Of a DNA stretch of 64,000 bases, positions 17,681 through 26,426 are shown piece after piece; within the stretch, counting starts at the first letter, position 1; the number at the start of each line of letters is the position of its first letter. Made by a program: the position numbers and the translations under genes. The DNA is taken from the NCBI RefSeq assembly GCF_019219075.1, contig NZ_JAHUWJ010000001.1, forward strand, positions 186,001-250,000, in the 5' to 3' direction. The notes beneath the pieces were generated by a model. It saw only the letters and a program-made list of their open reading frames with translations, ran no database searches and had not been told where the DNA came from. This stretch comes from Chitinophaga sp. sic0106. GTDB taxonomy: Bacteria; Bacteroidota; Bacteroidia; Chitinophagales; Chitinophagaceae.

Positions 17681-18748
17681 TTAACCGTAAACGTTACATC
17701 CGGCCATTTCATCAGAGGCCGGTAAATGCTCGTTTGCGGCCCATTGGGGAGTTGTCCTTTCAAAAATATGATCTTTGTATTGTACTACGATCGCGTCTAA
17801 TACCTCTTCTATTTCAGCTTGCGACTTTAAAGTTACTAATTGTTGTCTGAATTCTTTGATGTGAGGTAACCCTTTGAGATAATTTGTGTAATGGCGGCGC
17901 ATTTCGAGGATGCCAACGATATCACCTTTCCAGGCTACAGATTGTTCCAGGTGTCTTTTACAAACCTGTACTCTTTCCAAAACAGATGGAAGGGGTAAAT
18001 GTTCGCCGGTTTGCATAAAATGCTTTATCTCGCGGAAAATCCATGGATACCCGATGGCGGCGCGTCCGATCATAACGCCGTCCACGCCGTATTTGGCGCG
18101 TGCAGCAATTACTTGTTCCGGCGTGCATATGTCACCGTTACCAAATATAGGAATGTTGATGCGCGGGTTATTTTTAACTTTTCCGATGAGGGTCCAGTCG
18201 GCGTGGCCTTTGTACATCTGTACGCGGGTACGGCCGTGGATGGTGAGGGCTTTAATGCCTACGTCCTGCAGGCGTTCTGCTACCTCTTCAATATTTTTGG
18301 TGTTATCGTCCCAGCCGAGGCGGGTTTTCACGGTTACCGGCAGCCTGGTTGCTTTTACTACGGCAGCGGTGAGCTTCACCATTTTGGGAATATCTTTGAG
18401 GATACCGGCGCCGGCACCTTTGCAGGTCACCTTTTTCACGGGGCAGCCGAAGTTGATGTCCAGCAGATCCGGATTGGTAGCCTCTACAATTTGTGCGGCC
18501 ATTGCCAATGGTTCTTCATCACCACCGAAGATCTGGATGCCCACCGGGCGCTCGTATTCGAAAATGTCCAGTTTCTTACGGCTCTTGATAGCGTCGCGGA
18601 TGAGGCCTTCGGAAGAAATGAATTCCGTGTACATGAGATCTGCCCCGCCATCCTTGCATACTGCACGAAAAGGCGGATCGCTCACATCTTCCATGGGCGC
18701 CAGCAAAAGGGGAAATTCTCCCAGTTCTATATTTCCTATCTTCACCAT
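17681..18748 (-). CDS. dusB: tRNA-dihydrouridine synthase (DusB-like)
   Basis: 355 residues. An FMN-binding TIM barrel with LLAPMEDVSDPPFRAV at the start, the catalytic cysteine in INFGCPVKKVTCKGAGAG, VKTRLGWD, TIHGRTRVQMYKG and GNGDI, then the small C-terminal helical tRNA-binding domain. Dus enzymes reduce specific uridines in tRNA D loops using NADPH. The length and NFGCPVKKV motif fit the DusB group. An extended tail with no known motif follows (after EEVLDAI). The gene lies 42 bases after the NUMOD4 gene on the same strand; there is no obvious functional link between them. Confidence 0.93.
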   Translation of the reverse strand: MVKIGNIELGEFPLLLAPMEDVSDPPFRAVCKDGGADLMYTEFISSEGLIRDAIKSRKKLDIFEYERPVGIQIFGGDEEPLAMAAQIVEATNPDLLDINFGCPVKKVTCKGAGAGILKDIPKMVKLTAAVVKATRLPVTVKTRLGWDDNTKNIEEVAERLQDVGIKALTIHGRTRVQMYKGHADWTLIGKVKNNPRINIPIFGNGDICTPEQVIAARAKYGVDGVMIGRAAIGYPWIFREIKHFMQTGEHLPLPSVLERVQVCKRHLEQSVAWKGDIVGILEMRRHYTNYLKGLPHIKEFRQQLVTLKSQAEIEEVLDAIVVQYKDHIFERTTPQWAANEHLPASDEMAGCNVYG

Positions 18749-18896
18749 AAAGTAAGAACCACGGCCAACAAGGCACCAGGTATTATTGTATTAACTTATA
18801 TATTTTTGCTAAATGCAGCGCAGTAGTTTGTGATACTGTTGCTGCAATGCTTAATTTCACGCTGTAAATTTACGCATTTTAATACAGTATTTAATT

Positions 18897-19808
18897 ATGA
18901 GAGGCTACCTTAAGCAGCACCCTCCTTTACTACAGTTCATCACCATTCTCGGCTTTTATGCAGGCTCCATAGGGGTTTTCCTGCTGCTGACGGCCCTGGT
19001 CACTCCTAAACTTACCGGCTATACGGCGTATGATATATCCGTGGGAGTGCTTACTGATCCTAAGTTTCTGCGGATGCAGCAATGGTTACAGTTTTTCTAC
19101 TCAACTTTAACATATCTTTTACCAGCGGCCATCTTTGCCTATCTCTGGCATCCGGAGCCAATGCGCTACCTGGGCCTGAGAACCAAGGCCTCCTGGATAC
19201 AGGTCATACTCACCATTGTGCTGTTCTACTGCTGCCTGCCTTTTGTGGGCGTGCTGGCAGAATGGAACCTGCACTGGGACCTGCCGAAGGCAGCCCTTGA
19301 GGCGCAGCAGCGCAATGAACAAATGACAAAGGCATTGCTGCAGATGCCCACCATCACGGACCTGGTAATGAACCTGGTCCTCATGGCCATCGTACCGGCC
19401 ATTGCGGAAGAAGTATTCTTCAGAGGCGTGTTTCAACGGATTTTCATCAACCTCACCCGCTTACGATGGACAGGCGTACTGGTAACAGCGATCATTTTTG
19501 CGGCCATGCACTTTGAAATGCAGGCGGTATTACCTCGTATAGCCCTTGGGTTTATCCTCGGCACCATTTTCCTGGTAACGGGCAACCTCTGGCTGGCCAT
19601 CCTGGCCCACCTGATCAATAACGGCATGCTCGTGATCCAGTACTACCTTTTCCAGCACGGCTATACTAAAACCGACCCGGCCGTAGAGCAGGGGGTAACC
19701 TGGTACCTGGGCGTGGCCAGCGCTTTAGTAACAGTAGGGCTGATATGGGCACTGATGAAGCGTTCGCCGGAACCGCTGGAAGTGGAGCAGGCCGACACAC
19801 AACGCTAA
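18897..19808 (+). CDS. CPBP-family intramembrane metalloprotease
   Basis: 303 residues with about seven to eight membrane helices. The CPBP (Abi/CAAX protease) motifs are present: EEVFFRGVFQRIF, FAAMHFE, and the late ILAHLINNGM. The glutamates and histidines of these motifs form the metal site facing the membrane. In eukaryotes the family cleaves CAAX proteins; in bacteria it is tied to bacteriocin immunity or unknown roles. It begins a plus-strand run leading to DUF2007, cdsA and psd, so it may share a transcript with envelope-lipid genes. Confidence 0.9.
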   Translation: MRGYLKQHPPLLQFITILGFYAGSIGVFLLLTALVTPKLTGYTAYDISVGVLTDPKFLRMQQWLQFFYSTLTYLLPAAIFAYLWHPEPMRYLGLRTKASWIQVILTIVLFYCCLPFVGVLAEWNLHWDLPKAALEAQQRNEQMTKALLQMPTITDLVMNLVLMAIVPAIAEEVFFRGVFQRIFINLTRLRWTGVLVTAIIFAAMHFEMQAVLPRIALGFILGTIFLVTGNLWLAILAHLINNGMLVIQYYLFQHGYTKTDPAVEQGVTWYLGVASALVTVGLIWALMKRSPEPLEVEQADTQR

Positions 19809-19854
19809 ACGGCAGAAAAATAGTAACTTAACTTACTAACAAAATAACTGTAAC

Positions 19855-20130
19855 ATGGAAAAAGGCTGGACTAAAGTATTCGCAAGCGACCGACCATACG
19901 AAACAGAAATCGTGAAAGGCATGTTGATCGAAAACGGGATTGACGCGGTTATTCTCAACAAACAATCTTCCTCTTATACCTTTACCATCCCTGGTCAGGT
20001 AGAGCTGTACGTGCCCGATGAGCAGGCAGAAACGGCAAATTCACTGGTTTCACAGCACAATAATCTGCCTACAGGAGATCCGTATGAGCTGGATGAAGAG
20101 GAAGGTAACAAGGCGGAAGACCATGAATAA
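19855..20130 (+). CDS. DUF2007-domain small protein
   Basis: 91 residues. The core (WTKVFASDRPYETEIVKGMLIENGIDAVILNKQ) matches DUF2007, a small alpha/beta domain often annotated as a putative signal-transducing protein and related in fold to PII-like modules. An acidic tail (DELDEEEGN-type) ends the chain. Function is unknown. It lies 46 bases after the CPBP gene and 75 before cdsA. Confidence 0.85.
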   Translation: MEKGWTKVFASDRPYETEIVKGMLIENGIDAVILNKQSSSYTFTIPGQVELYVPDEQAETANSLVSQHNNLPTGDPYELDEEEGNKAEDHE

Positions 20131-20205
20131 AGAGCCCGGTCTGGCATTTGCTCAAATTTTTGCAGACTTTTGCGGCTCTAAAATCAACTAACAGCAATTT
20201 CGATA

Positions 20206-21087
20206 ATGAAAACATTTTTTACCCGCACCGCGTCAGCACTGGTTTTTGTAGCAGTGATGCTGGGTGGTATCCTGTGGAGTCCCTTTACTTTTTTCCTGCT
20301 GTTTTTCCTGGTGAACTTCTTCGCCCTGCAGGAATATTTCAAACTGATCAGGCTGATCGATGCTGATTTTGCCAATACCTCCGGTTTGCACCGCTATGGC
20401 GTTTCCATTGCCAGTTGCGCCATTATGCTGGCTTTTACCGGTAGTAATTTTATTTTGGGAGACATAAATGCCGGCTTTATCGGATGGTGGCTCGCCATTA
20501 TCTTTCTGATGGTACTCCCGTTAGGCGAAATCCTGTTCAGCAAAGATTTTTCTCTGAAAAATATCGGCTACTCCGCCCTGGGACTGCTGTATGTTACGAT
20601 TCCATTCAGTCTGCTGGTAAATATCCGCCTGAATGCGATTGATATACACTACACCGCCGACCAGGTGGGCACCGCCCCCGGCTGGCTGATTCCTTTGCTG
20701 CTGATCATTTTCATCTGGATCAATGATACCATGGCCTACATCGTAGGTTCACTGATTGGCCGTACCCCGTTTGCACCGGCCATCTCCCCTAAAAAAACCA
20801 TAGAAGGTACACTGGGAGGGATGATCCTGGCAGTAGCCGCCGCCGGCGTATACGGGCATTTCTGGGGTAGCAGCTACCTTGCCTTACAGCACTGGCTGGT
20901 ACTGGCAGGGATCGCCGCCGTGTTTGGAACCATTGGCGACCTCATCGAGTCCAAACTCAAGCGCATGGCGGGCGTAAAGGATTCCGGCAACATCATGCCC
21001 GGCCACGGTGGGTTCCTCGACCGGTTCGATTCCATGCTCCTGGCAGCACCCTTTGCCTGGATCTATGTACAGTCATTTATGCTGTAA
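20206..21087 (+). CDS. cdsA: Phosphatidate cytidylyltransferase
   Basis: 293 residues with about eight membrane helices. The C-terminal family signature is present: PAISPKKTIEGTLGG and GDLIESKLKRMAGVKDSGN, followed by MPGHGGFLDRFDS. It makes CDP-diacylglycerol from phosphatidic acid and CTP at the inner membrane, the branch point for phosphatidylethanolamine and other phospholipids. The neighbour psd decarboxylates the product of the serine branch, so the two belong to one pathway. Confidence 0.95.
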   Translation: MKTFFTRTASALVFVAVMLGGILWSPFTFFLLFFLVNFFALQEYFKLIRLIDADFANTSGLHRYGVSIASCAIMLAFTGSNFILGDINAGFIGWWLAIIFLMVLPLGEILFSKDFSLKNIGYSALGLLYVTIPFSLLVNIRLNAIDIHYTADQVGTAPGWLIPLLLIIFIWINDTMAYIVGSLIGRTPFAPAISPKKTIEGTLGGMILAVAAAGVYGHFWGSSYLALQHWLVLAGIAAVFGTIGDLIESKLKRMAGVKDSGNIMPGHGGFLDRFDSMLLAAPFAWIYVQSFML

Positions 21088-21123
21088 AACAGAAATTCGT
21101 ATGCTGAATTTTTTGAATTGAAC

Positions 21124-21131
21124 TAACTTTG
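21124..21131 (+). promoter_or_regulatory. -7 element (TAACTTTG) upstream of psd
   Basis: TAACTTTG, a full -7 match, lies 42 bases before the psd ATG, suggesting that psd can be transcribed separately from cdsA. No good -33 element at the usual spacing. Confidence 0.5.
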
Positions 21132-21173
21132 CTCTGCGATTAAACCAATAAACCGACAAACAAATAGAAAACA

Positions 21174-21824
21174 ATGAAGATCCATCGTGAAGGATTTGCT
21201 ACCATTTCCCTTGTGTTCCTGGTACTGTTAGTTATTAACGGAGCAGTATTTTACTGGTTCGACTCACCAGCGCTCACCTGGAGCCTCCTGGCCATTTCCG
21301 TCGTATTTTTCCTGTTCATCGTATCCTTTTTCAGGTTACCTACCAGAAAAAATACTGAAGGCGATAACCTGGTGGTGTCCCCATGCGATGGTAAAGTAGT
21401 GGTGATTGAGGAAGTATACGAGCCTGAATATTTCAAAGACAAACGCCTGCAGGTATCCGTTTTCATGAGCCCTGCCAACGTTCACGTAAATAGAAATCCT
21501 ATCAGCGGTGCCGTTAAACTCTCCCAATACCACCCTGGTAAATACCTGGTGGCATGGCATCCGAAGTCTTCCACTGAAAATGAAAGACATTCTGTGGTAA
21601 TCGGCAACGGCAAAACCGATATCCTGATCCGCCAGATCGCCGGTGCCCTGGCACGTCGTATCGTAAACTATCTCAAACCAGGTATGCAGGTAAGCCAGAA
21701 CGAAGAAATGGGCTTCATTAAATTTGGGTCAAGGGTGGATCTTTACTTACCTTTAGGAACAGAAGTCACCGTACAACTGGAACAGGTTGTAAAAGGCGGC
21801 CAAACAGTAATTGCAAAAATCTAA
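21174..21824 (+). CDS. psd: Phosphatidylserine decarboxylase (short form)
   Basis: 216 residues of the short phosphatidylserine decarboxylase family. Two membrane helices (about 10-55) precede the catalytic part with DGKVVVIEE, VFMSPANVHVNRNP and EEMGFIKFGSRVD. Self-cleavage at Gly-Ser in FGS should yield the pyruvoyl group on the small subunit; the more common form is LGST, and FGSR is usual in this short type. It converts phosphatidylserine to phosphatidylethanolamine, the main phospholipid of these bacteria. It follows cdsA. Confidence 0.92.
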   Translation: MKIHREGFATISLVFLVLLVINGAVFYWFDSPALTWSLLAISVVFFLFIVSFFRLPTRKNTEGDNLVVSPCDGKVVVIEEVYEPEYFKDKRLQVSVFMSPANVHVNRNPISGAVKLSQYHPGKYLVAWHPKSSTENERHSVVIGNGKTDILIRQIAGALARRIVNYLKPGMQVSQNEEMGFIKFGSRVDLYLPLGTEVTVQLEQVVKGGQTVIAKI

Positions 21825-21831
21825 TCGGGCT

Positions 21832-22047
21832 ATGAAAAAGTTATTTACACTGGCTATCGCCTCCCTGCTCCTTGCAGGTACCGCATTTGCGCAAGACAAT
21901 ACTAAGAAAGCTCCTGCAAAGGAAGCCAAAACAGCACAAAAGGAGGACCCCTCCTGTCAAAGCAAAGGAACGGCGAAAAGCTGTTGTAAACAACCTTCCA
22001 AAACCGCTGCTATGCGTGTGAAGGCAGGAAAAAAGACTACTAAATAA
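21832..22047 (+). CDS. Small exported Cys/Lys-rich protein
   Basis: 71 residues with a clear signal peptide (MKKLFTLAIASLLLAGTAFA, cut before QDN) and a mature part of about 50 residues, rich in Lys and with three Cys (DPSCQSKG and KSCCKQ). I do not recognise a family. The cysteine pair could bind metal or form disulfides. The ATG at 21832 is chosen over one at 21811 because it gives the signal peptide; it begins seven bases after the psd stop, so the two are probably co-transcribed. A bidirectional terminator follows. Confidence 0.7.
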   Translation: MKKLFTLAIASLLLAGTAFAQDNTKKAPAKEAKTAQKEDPSCQSKGTAKSCCKQPSKTAAMRVKAGKKTTK

Positions 22048-22080
22048 GCCATTACCATATTAGCTCCCAAAGGGAGTAAA

Positions 22081-22120
22081 ACGAAAAAAGAATCGCTGGT
22101 AGCGATTCTTTTTTCGTTTA
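22081..22120. terminator. Bidirectional terminator between converging genes
   Basis: A nearly perfect stem of about 17 bp around GGT, with A-rich left and T-rich right ends, lies between the small exported protein and yjjG. Confidence 0.9.
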
Positions 22121-22139
22121 GCATCCAGGCGTACTTTCT

Positions 22140-22835
22140 CTAAAGAATATCCATTATCTCAGCCAGTGAATTCACCGTATAAGTAGGCGTGAAGTCCACC
22201 GGAGGCTTTGCCGGGTTAAAATAGATCTGATCCATTCCTACACCGTGCGCTCCTTTAATATCGAGTTCCATCGCATCGCCCACCATAATACTCTCCGGGG
22301 CCGACGTTACCGCCCTGGCCATGGCAAAATCGAAAATTTCGCGGTACGGCTTGAGGCTACCAGCCAGTTCGGAGGTGATGATATGTGTAAAATATTTATC
22401 TATCCCTGAATTTTTCATCTTCAGCAATTGCGTCTCCTCAAACCCATTGGTGATCATATGCATAGGATAATTTTTGCCCGCCAGGTAGTCCAGCACCTCC
22501 ACCGTGTGCGGGAAGAGCCTTTTTTTAGTTGGCAAAATTTCCAGGAACTGGTCAGACAGCGCTGCATTCAGCTTTTCATCACCGATTTTAAAAGCCAGCA
22601 AAGTCATGTTAAATCGTTTATACCGAAGCTCCTTACGGTTGATAAAGCCTTTTCTGAAGCGGTCCCAGAGGCGTTCGTTAATGTCGACATAAGCAACGGA
22701 AAACTCCTGAAATGATGGCACCCCTCTACTTTCCAAAGCATGCTGCTCGTACAATTCAAGCAGTGTTTCCTGTTCGTTGGTTTCAAAGTCCCAGAGTGTA
22801 TGATCCAGGTCAAAGAAAAGATGTTTATATTTCAT
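22140..22835 (-). CDS. yjjG: YjjG-family noncanonical pyrimidine nucleotidase
   Basis: 231 residues of the HAD superfamily. Motif I is HLFFDLDHTLWDFE with nucleophile and acid/base aspartates, motif II MITNGFEETQ, motif III lysine in LKPYREIF and motif IV MVGDAMELDIKGA. The FDLDHTLWDFE start and length are characteristic of YjjG-type nucleotidases, which remove phosphate from noncanonical pyrimidine nucleotides and so protect the nucleotide pool. It has its own promoter whose -7 element ends seven bases before the ATG, so the mRNA is probably near-leaderless. Confidence 0.87.
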   Translation of the reverse strand: MKYKHLFFDLDHTLWDFETNEQETLLELYEQHALESRGVPSFQEFSVAYVDINERLWDRFRKGFINRKELRYKRFNMTLLAFKIGDEKLNAALSDQFLEILPTKKRLFPHTVEVLDYLAGKNYPMHMITNGFEETQLLKMKNSGIDKYFTHIITSELAGSLKPYREIFDFAMARAVTSAPESIMVGDAMELDIKGAHGVGMDQIYFNPAKPPVDFTPTYTVNSLAEIMDIL

Positions 22836-22842
22836 GATCGCG

Positions 22843-22850
22843 CAAAGTTA
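22843..22850 (-). promoter_or_regulatory. -7 element (TAACTTTG) for yjjG
   Basis: The minus strand reads TAACTTTG, with only seven bases before the ATG. The -33 region is not clear. Confidence 0.5.
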
Positions 22851-22897
22851 CGAAATACAATTTTTACTATTTTACCGCCTTAATACAGGACATAACC

Positions 22898-23599
22898 ATG
22901 AATGCAGTAATAACCGGCGCCAGTAAGGGTATTGGCAGGGCAGTAGCTGAAAGATTAGCTAAAGAAGGATTTAATGTAGCCATATGTGCCCGCCATTCCG
23001 CGGCCCTAGCAGATGCTAAAGCCGGTATACAGGCTCAGAACAGCGCAGTAACCGTGCTGGCAGAGCAGGTGGATATGGGCGATAAAGCCCAGGTGCTGCG
23101 TTTTGCCGAAACCGTTAAAAATACCTTTGGTCATGTGGATATCCTGGTTAATAATGCCGGCATATTTACCCCAGGCGCCCTGTACGAAGAAGCCGAAGGC
23201 CTCCTCGAACAGCTGATGGCGGTAAACCTGTATAGCGCTTACCACCTCACCAGGGCATTGCTGCCGGAAATGATGCATCACCGTAACGGACATATTTTTA
23301 ATCTCTGCTCGGTGGCCAGCCATAAAGCCTACGCCAATGGCGGCTCCTATAGCATTACCAAACACGCATTGCTGGGCTTTAGCCGCAACCTGCGTGAAGA
23401 AATGAAACCTTACGGCGTAAGGGTGACCAGTATCAGCCCCGGCGCTACCCTCACCGCCTCCTGGGATGGCTTTGAAGCGCCGCCCGACAGAATGATGCCT
23501 CCTGAAGATATCGCCACTGTTGTGTGGACGGCCTATACCCTCGCAAAGCAAACGGTAGTCGAAGACATCGTACTACGGCCAGTTTTAGGAGATATTTAA
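22898..23599 (+). CDS. Short-chain dehydrogenase/reductase
   Basis: 233 residues, classical SDR. The cofactor motif is TGASKGIG, followed by NNAG and the catalytic Ser-Tyr-Lys: Ser in NLCSVAS, Tyr and Lys in YSITK. The SPGAT segment after the active site is typical. The residue after the second beta strand (CARH) suggests NADP(H) preference, but the substrate cannot be inferred. Monocistronic, between yjjG and batD. Confidence 0.87.
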   Translation: MNAVITGASKGIGRAVAERLAKEGFNVAICARHSAALADAKAGIQAQNSAVTVLAEQVDMGDKAQVLRFAETVKNTFGHVDILVNNAGIFTPGALYEEAEGLLEQLMAVNLYSAYHLTRALLPEMMHHRNGHIFNLCSVASHKAYANGGSYSITKHALLGFSRNLREEMKPYGVRVTSISPGATLTASWDGFEAPPDRMMPPEDIATVVWTAYTLAKQTVVEDIVLRPVLGDI

Positions 23600-23668
23600 C
23601 AATCACATATTCATAATTTTTTAACTAACTTTTAACGGCGCTTCTACCGCATCCATGGCGGGTTAGGT

Positions 23669-23676
23669 TAAATTTG
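23669..23676 (+). promoter_or_regulatory. -7 element (TAAATTTG) for batD-batE
   Basis: TAAATTTG, a full -7 match. Transcription should begin near 23681, which makes the ATG at 23706 a better start than the one at 23688. Confidence 0.55.
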
Positions 23677-23705
23677 TTGACGTAATTATGATGGTCAGAT
23701 TTAGT

Positions 23706-25622
23706 ATGAGAAAGTTTCTTTTCTCCTTATTGTTTTTAGTAGGGCTGGTGAACTGCGCATTTGCGCAGGATTTCCGCTTTACTACCACTGTGAGCAGTAA
23801 TCCTGTAGCGCTGGACGAGCCATTTCAGATTCAATTCATGATAGAGAACGGGGTGAATGTAACCAGCTTTAACCCGCCTGATTTCAAAGATTTTGACTTG
23901 CTGCAAGGCCCTAGTCAAAGTATGGGTCAGTCCATCATGAACGGTCGCAGATCCGAATACATCGCGCTTATATACGTACTCCAGGCTAAACGTGTGGGCA
24001 GTTTTACCATTGCCGGCGCGCAGGCCAGGGTAAACGGGAATGTGGTGAAATCCAATCCCGTACTGATTGAAGTGCGCAGAGGCGCCAGCGCCTCCCAGCA
24101 ACAGGCACCGCAACAACCACCTTCCGCCGGAGGCTATGGCCCACGTGGTGGCCGCGATGAATCGGTAGACGGTGTGCTGAAGAAAGGGGAGAACATCAAC
24201 GAAAAACTCCGCAAGAACATATTTGTGAAAGTAGATGTGGATAAAACCAATCTCTACGAGGGCGACCAGCTTACGGCCACGTATAAACTGTATACCCGCC
24301 TGCCCACCAATTCCAGTGTAACAAAAGTACCGGCCTTCAAAGGCTTTTCTGCAAAAGATATAGAACTTCCCAACCCGCCGCAGGCCACCGAAGAAATGGT
24401 GAATGGCCAGCTGTTTAAGGTGTTTACCATCCGTAAAACACTGCTGTTCCCGCTACAATCCGGCAACCTGGAACTGGAACCCGTGGAAGTGGATAACCAG
24501 GTGCGCCTGGTAAAGCTGGTGCAAAACAAGCGCCGGGGCAAAGATCCGTTCGATGAATTCTTTAACGATCCTTCCTTCAGAGATCCTTTCTTTGACGATT
24601 TCTTTAATCGCCCTGATGTAGAGTATGAAGATGTACCATACAAGACCCAGTGTAACCCGGTAAAGATTACCGTAAAACCATTGCCGGTAGATGGCCGCCC
24701 TACCAGCTTCAATGGCGCAGTAGGCCGCTTCAACATGACTGCTGAGGTAAATAAGAGCAAGCTTTCCACCGACGAAGCGCTCACCCTCAAAGTGACGATC
24801 AGCGGCCAGGGTAACGTAAACCTGCTCAATAATCCTAAAATAGATGTTACCTCCGGATTTGAGGCTTATGATCCGAAAGTAACCGACAATATTGAAAAGA
24901 ACAGTAATCCACTGTCCGGCAGCCGTACCTTTGAGTTTGTACTCATGCCTACAGAAGCCGGGGAACATGTGATTCCTCCGGTGGAGTTCTCCTACTTCGA
25001 TCCTTCCGCGAACGCGTATAAAACGATAAAATCTGCATCTTTCCCTATTAATATCACACAAGGAAAAAAAGTTAAATCCGAAAAGCAGGATTACAGCGTA
25101 GGTAGAAATGAGCTGGTTGGCATTGAGTCCGGCATTATGCCATGGGTGAAAAAACATACCTGGTTTGTAAGCAGCGTCTGGTTCTACCTACTGCTGCTGA
25201 TACCGGTGCTGATCTATGCTGGCGCAGTATTCTACAAACGCCGCAAGGATTATAACACCACCAATGCAGCTGTGCTTAAACACCGCTTTGCAAACAAGGT
25301 AGCACTCAAACGCCTGGAACTGGCCGCCCGTTACCTCAAAGAAGGGAAGGACAAGGCTTTCTACGAAGAAACCTCCAGGGCCGTATGGGGCTATTTAAGC
25401 CATAAGCTCAAAATACCATTTGCTGACCTTAGCAAGCAACTGGTACAGGAGAAACTGACTGCCCGTAGTATCAATGGCAGCAATACTTCTGAGCTGTTTG
25501 AGCTGATAGACAATTGTGAGGTTGCATTGTATGCCCCCGGCCAGGATAACCGCCGGATGCAGGGCACGTATGAAAAAGCTGTCAGCATCATTACCAACCT
25601 GGAAGACGCACTGAAGAATTAA
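23706..25622 (+). CDS. batD: BatD family protein (aerotolerance operon)
   Basis: 638 residues: signal peptide (MRKFLFSLLFLVGLVNCAFA), a large periplasmic part of repeated immunoglobulin-like beta domains (start FRFTTTVSSNPVALDEPFQI, typical of BatD), one membrane helix at about 490-510 (FYLLLLIPVLIYAGAVFY) and a cytoplasmic helical tail. BatD belongs to the Bat set linked to oxygen tolerance in Bacteroides and to MoxR-type chaperones. Here it is followed directly by batE, but moxR, batA, batB and batC are not next to it. Low-complexity Gln/Pro/Gly lies around residue 130-150. Confidence 0.88.
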   Translation: MRKFLFSLLFLVGLVNCAFAQDFRFTTTVSSNPVALDEPFQIQFMIENGVNVTSFNPPDFKDFDLLQGPSQSMGQSIMNGRRSEYIALIYVLQAKRVGSFTIAGAQARVNGNVVKSNPVLIEVRRGASASQQQAPQQPPSAGGYGPRGGRDESVDGVLKKGENINEKLRKNIFVKVDVDKTNLYEGDQLTATYKLYTRLPTNSSVTKVPAFKGFSAKDIELPNPPQATEEMVNGQLFKVFTIRKTLLFPLQSGNLELEPVEVDNQVRLVKLVQNKRRGKDPFDEFFNDPSFRDPFFDDFFNRPDVEYEDVPYKTQCNPVKITVKPLPVDGRPTSFNGAVGRFNMTAEVNKSKLSTDEALTLKVTISGQGNVNLLNNPKIDVTSGFEAYDPKVTDNIEKNSNPLSGSRTFEFVLMPTEAGEHVIPPVEFSYFDPSANAYKTIKSASFPINITQGKKVKSEKQDYSVGRNELVGIESGIMPWVKKHTWFVSSVWFYLLLLIPVLIYAGAVFYKRRKDYNTTNAAVLKHRFANKVALKRLELAARYLKEGKDKAFYEETSRAVWGYLSHKLKIPFADLSKQLVQEKLTARSINGSNTSELFELIDNCEVALYAPGQDNRRMQGTYEKAVSIITNLEDALKN

Positions 25623-25655
25623 TTTTTAACCACCAGGCAAATGTTCTATTGCAGA

Positions 25656-26423
25656 ATGTTCAAATCGATTTTCCTGGCAGCAGGCCTCCTGATGATGGCC
25701 TGCTTCACACCGGCCATTGCACAGGACGTGAATCCACAAGTACGCTTTGACGAAGCCAATAACCTCTATCGCCAAAGCAAGTTTACGGAAGCAGCCAATA
25801 TCTATCAGCAACTAATAGATGCCGGCTACACCGCGCGCCCTTTGTACCTCAATGCAGGCAATGCATGGTATAAGGCTGGCAAAACGGGGCAGGCAGTCTA
25901 TAACTATGAAAAAGCCCTGCAACTTTCGCCGGAAGATGCTGCCATCAAACATAATCTGAGTGTGGCCAATCAAAAGGTAAACGGTTATGTGGGGGATCTC
26001 CCGCTGGTATTTTTCCAGCGCTGGTGGCTCCAGCTGCAACACCTCCACAGCTCCAACGGCTGGGCGGTGGGCGCGGTCATTTTCATATGGATACTCATCG
26101 CATCTCTTATTATAAACTCCCAGATTCCGGGCCTCCACAACAAATATCTCCAATGGGCCAACTACCTGTTCGGCGTGCTGTTTTTGGTGTACCTGCTAAT
26201 GGCGATAGACACCTACAGCATTGCCAATAACCACAACAGTGGTATTGTGCTGACAGGCACCGTCAAAGTAAAAGCCGCGCCGGATGATAACAGCAAAGAG
26301 CTGTTTGAACTCCATGAAGGCATGAAAGTGAAACTGGTGGATGCTACCAGCGAATACTGCAAGGTAGAGCTCAACGACGGCAAAAACGGCTGGGTGTCCT
26401 GCGCTGCCATCAAGCGTTTGTAA
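25656..26423 (+). CDS. batE: BatE-like TPR and SH3 protein
   Basis: 255 residues: signal peptide (cut after FTPAIA), two to three TPR-like repeats (FDEANNLYRQSKFTEAANIY and LYLNAGNAWYKAGKTGQAVY), two membrane helices (about 140-190) and a C-terminal bacterial SH3 domain (VKAAPDDNSKELFELHEGMK ... WVSCAAIKRL). This is the known layout of BatE. It starts 33 bases after batD and must work with it in the envelope. The ATG at 25656 is preferred to 25641 as it fits the signal peptide better. Confidence 0.83.
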   Translation: MFKSIFLAAGLLMMACFTPAIAQDVNPQVRFDEANNLYRQSKFTEAANIYQQLIDAGYTARPLYLNAGNAWYKAGKTGQAVYNYEKALQLSPEDAAIKHNLSVANQKVNGYVGDLPLVFFQRWWLQLQHLHSSNGWAVGAVIFIWILIASLIINSQIPGLHNKYLQWANYLFGVLFLVYLLMAIDTYSIANNHNSGIVLTGTVKVKAAPDDNSKELFELHEGMKVKLVDATSEYCKVELNDGKNGWVSCAAIKRL

Positions 26424-26426
26424 TCA

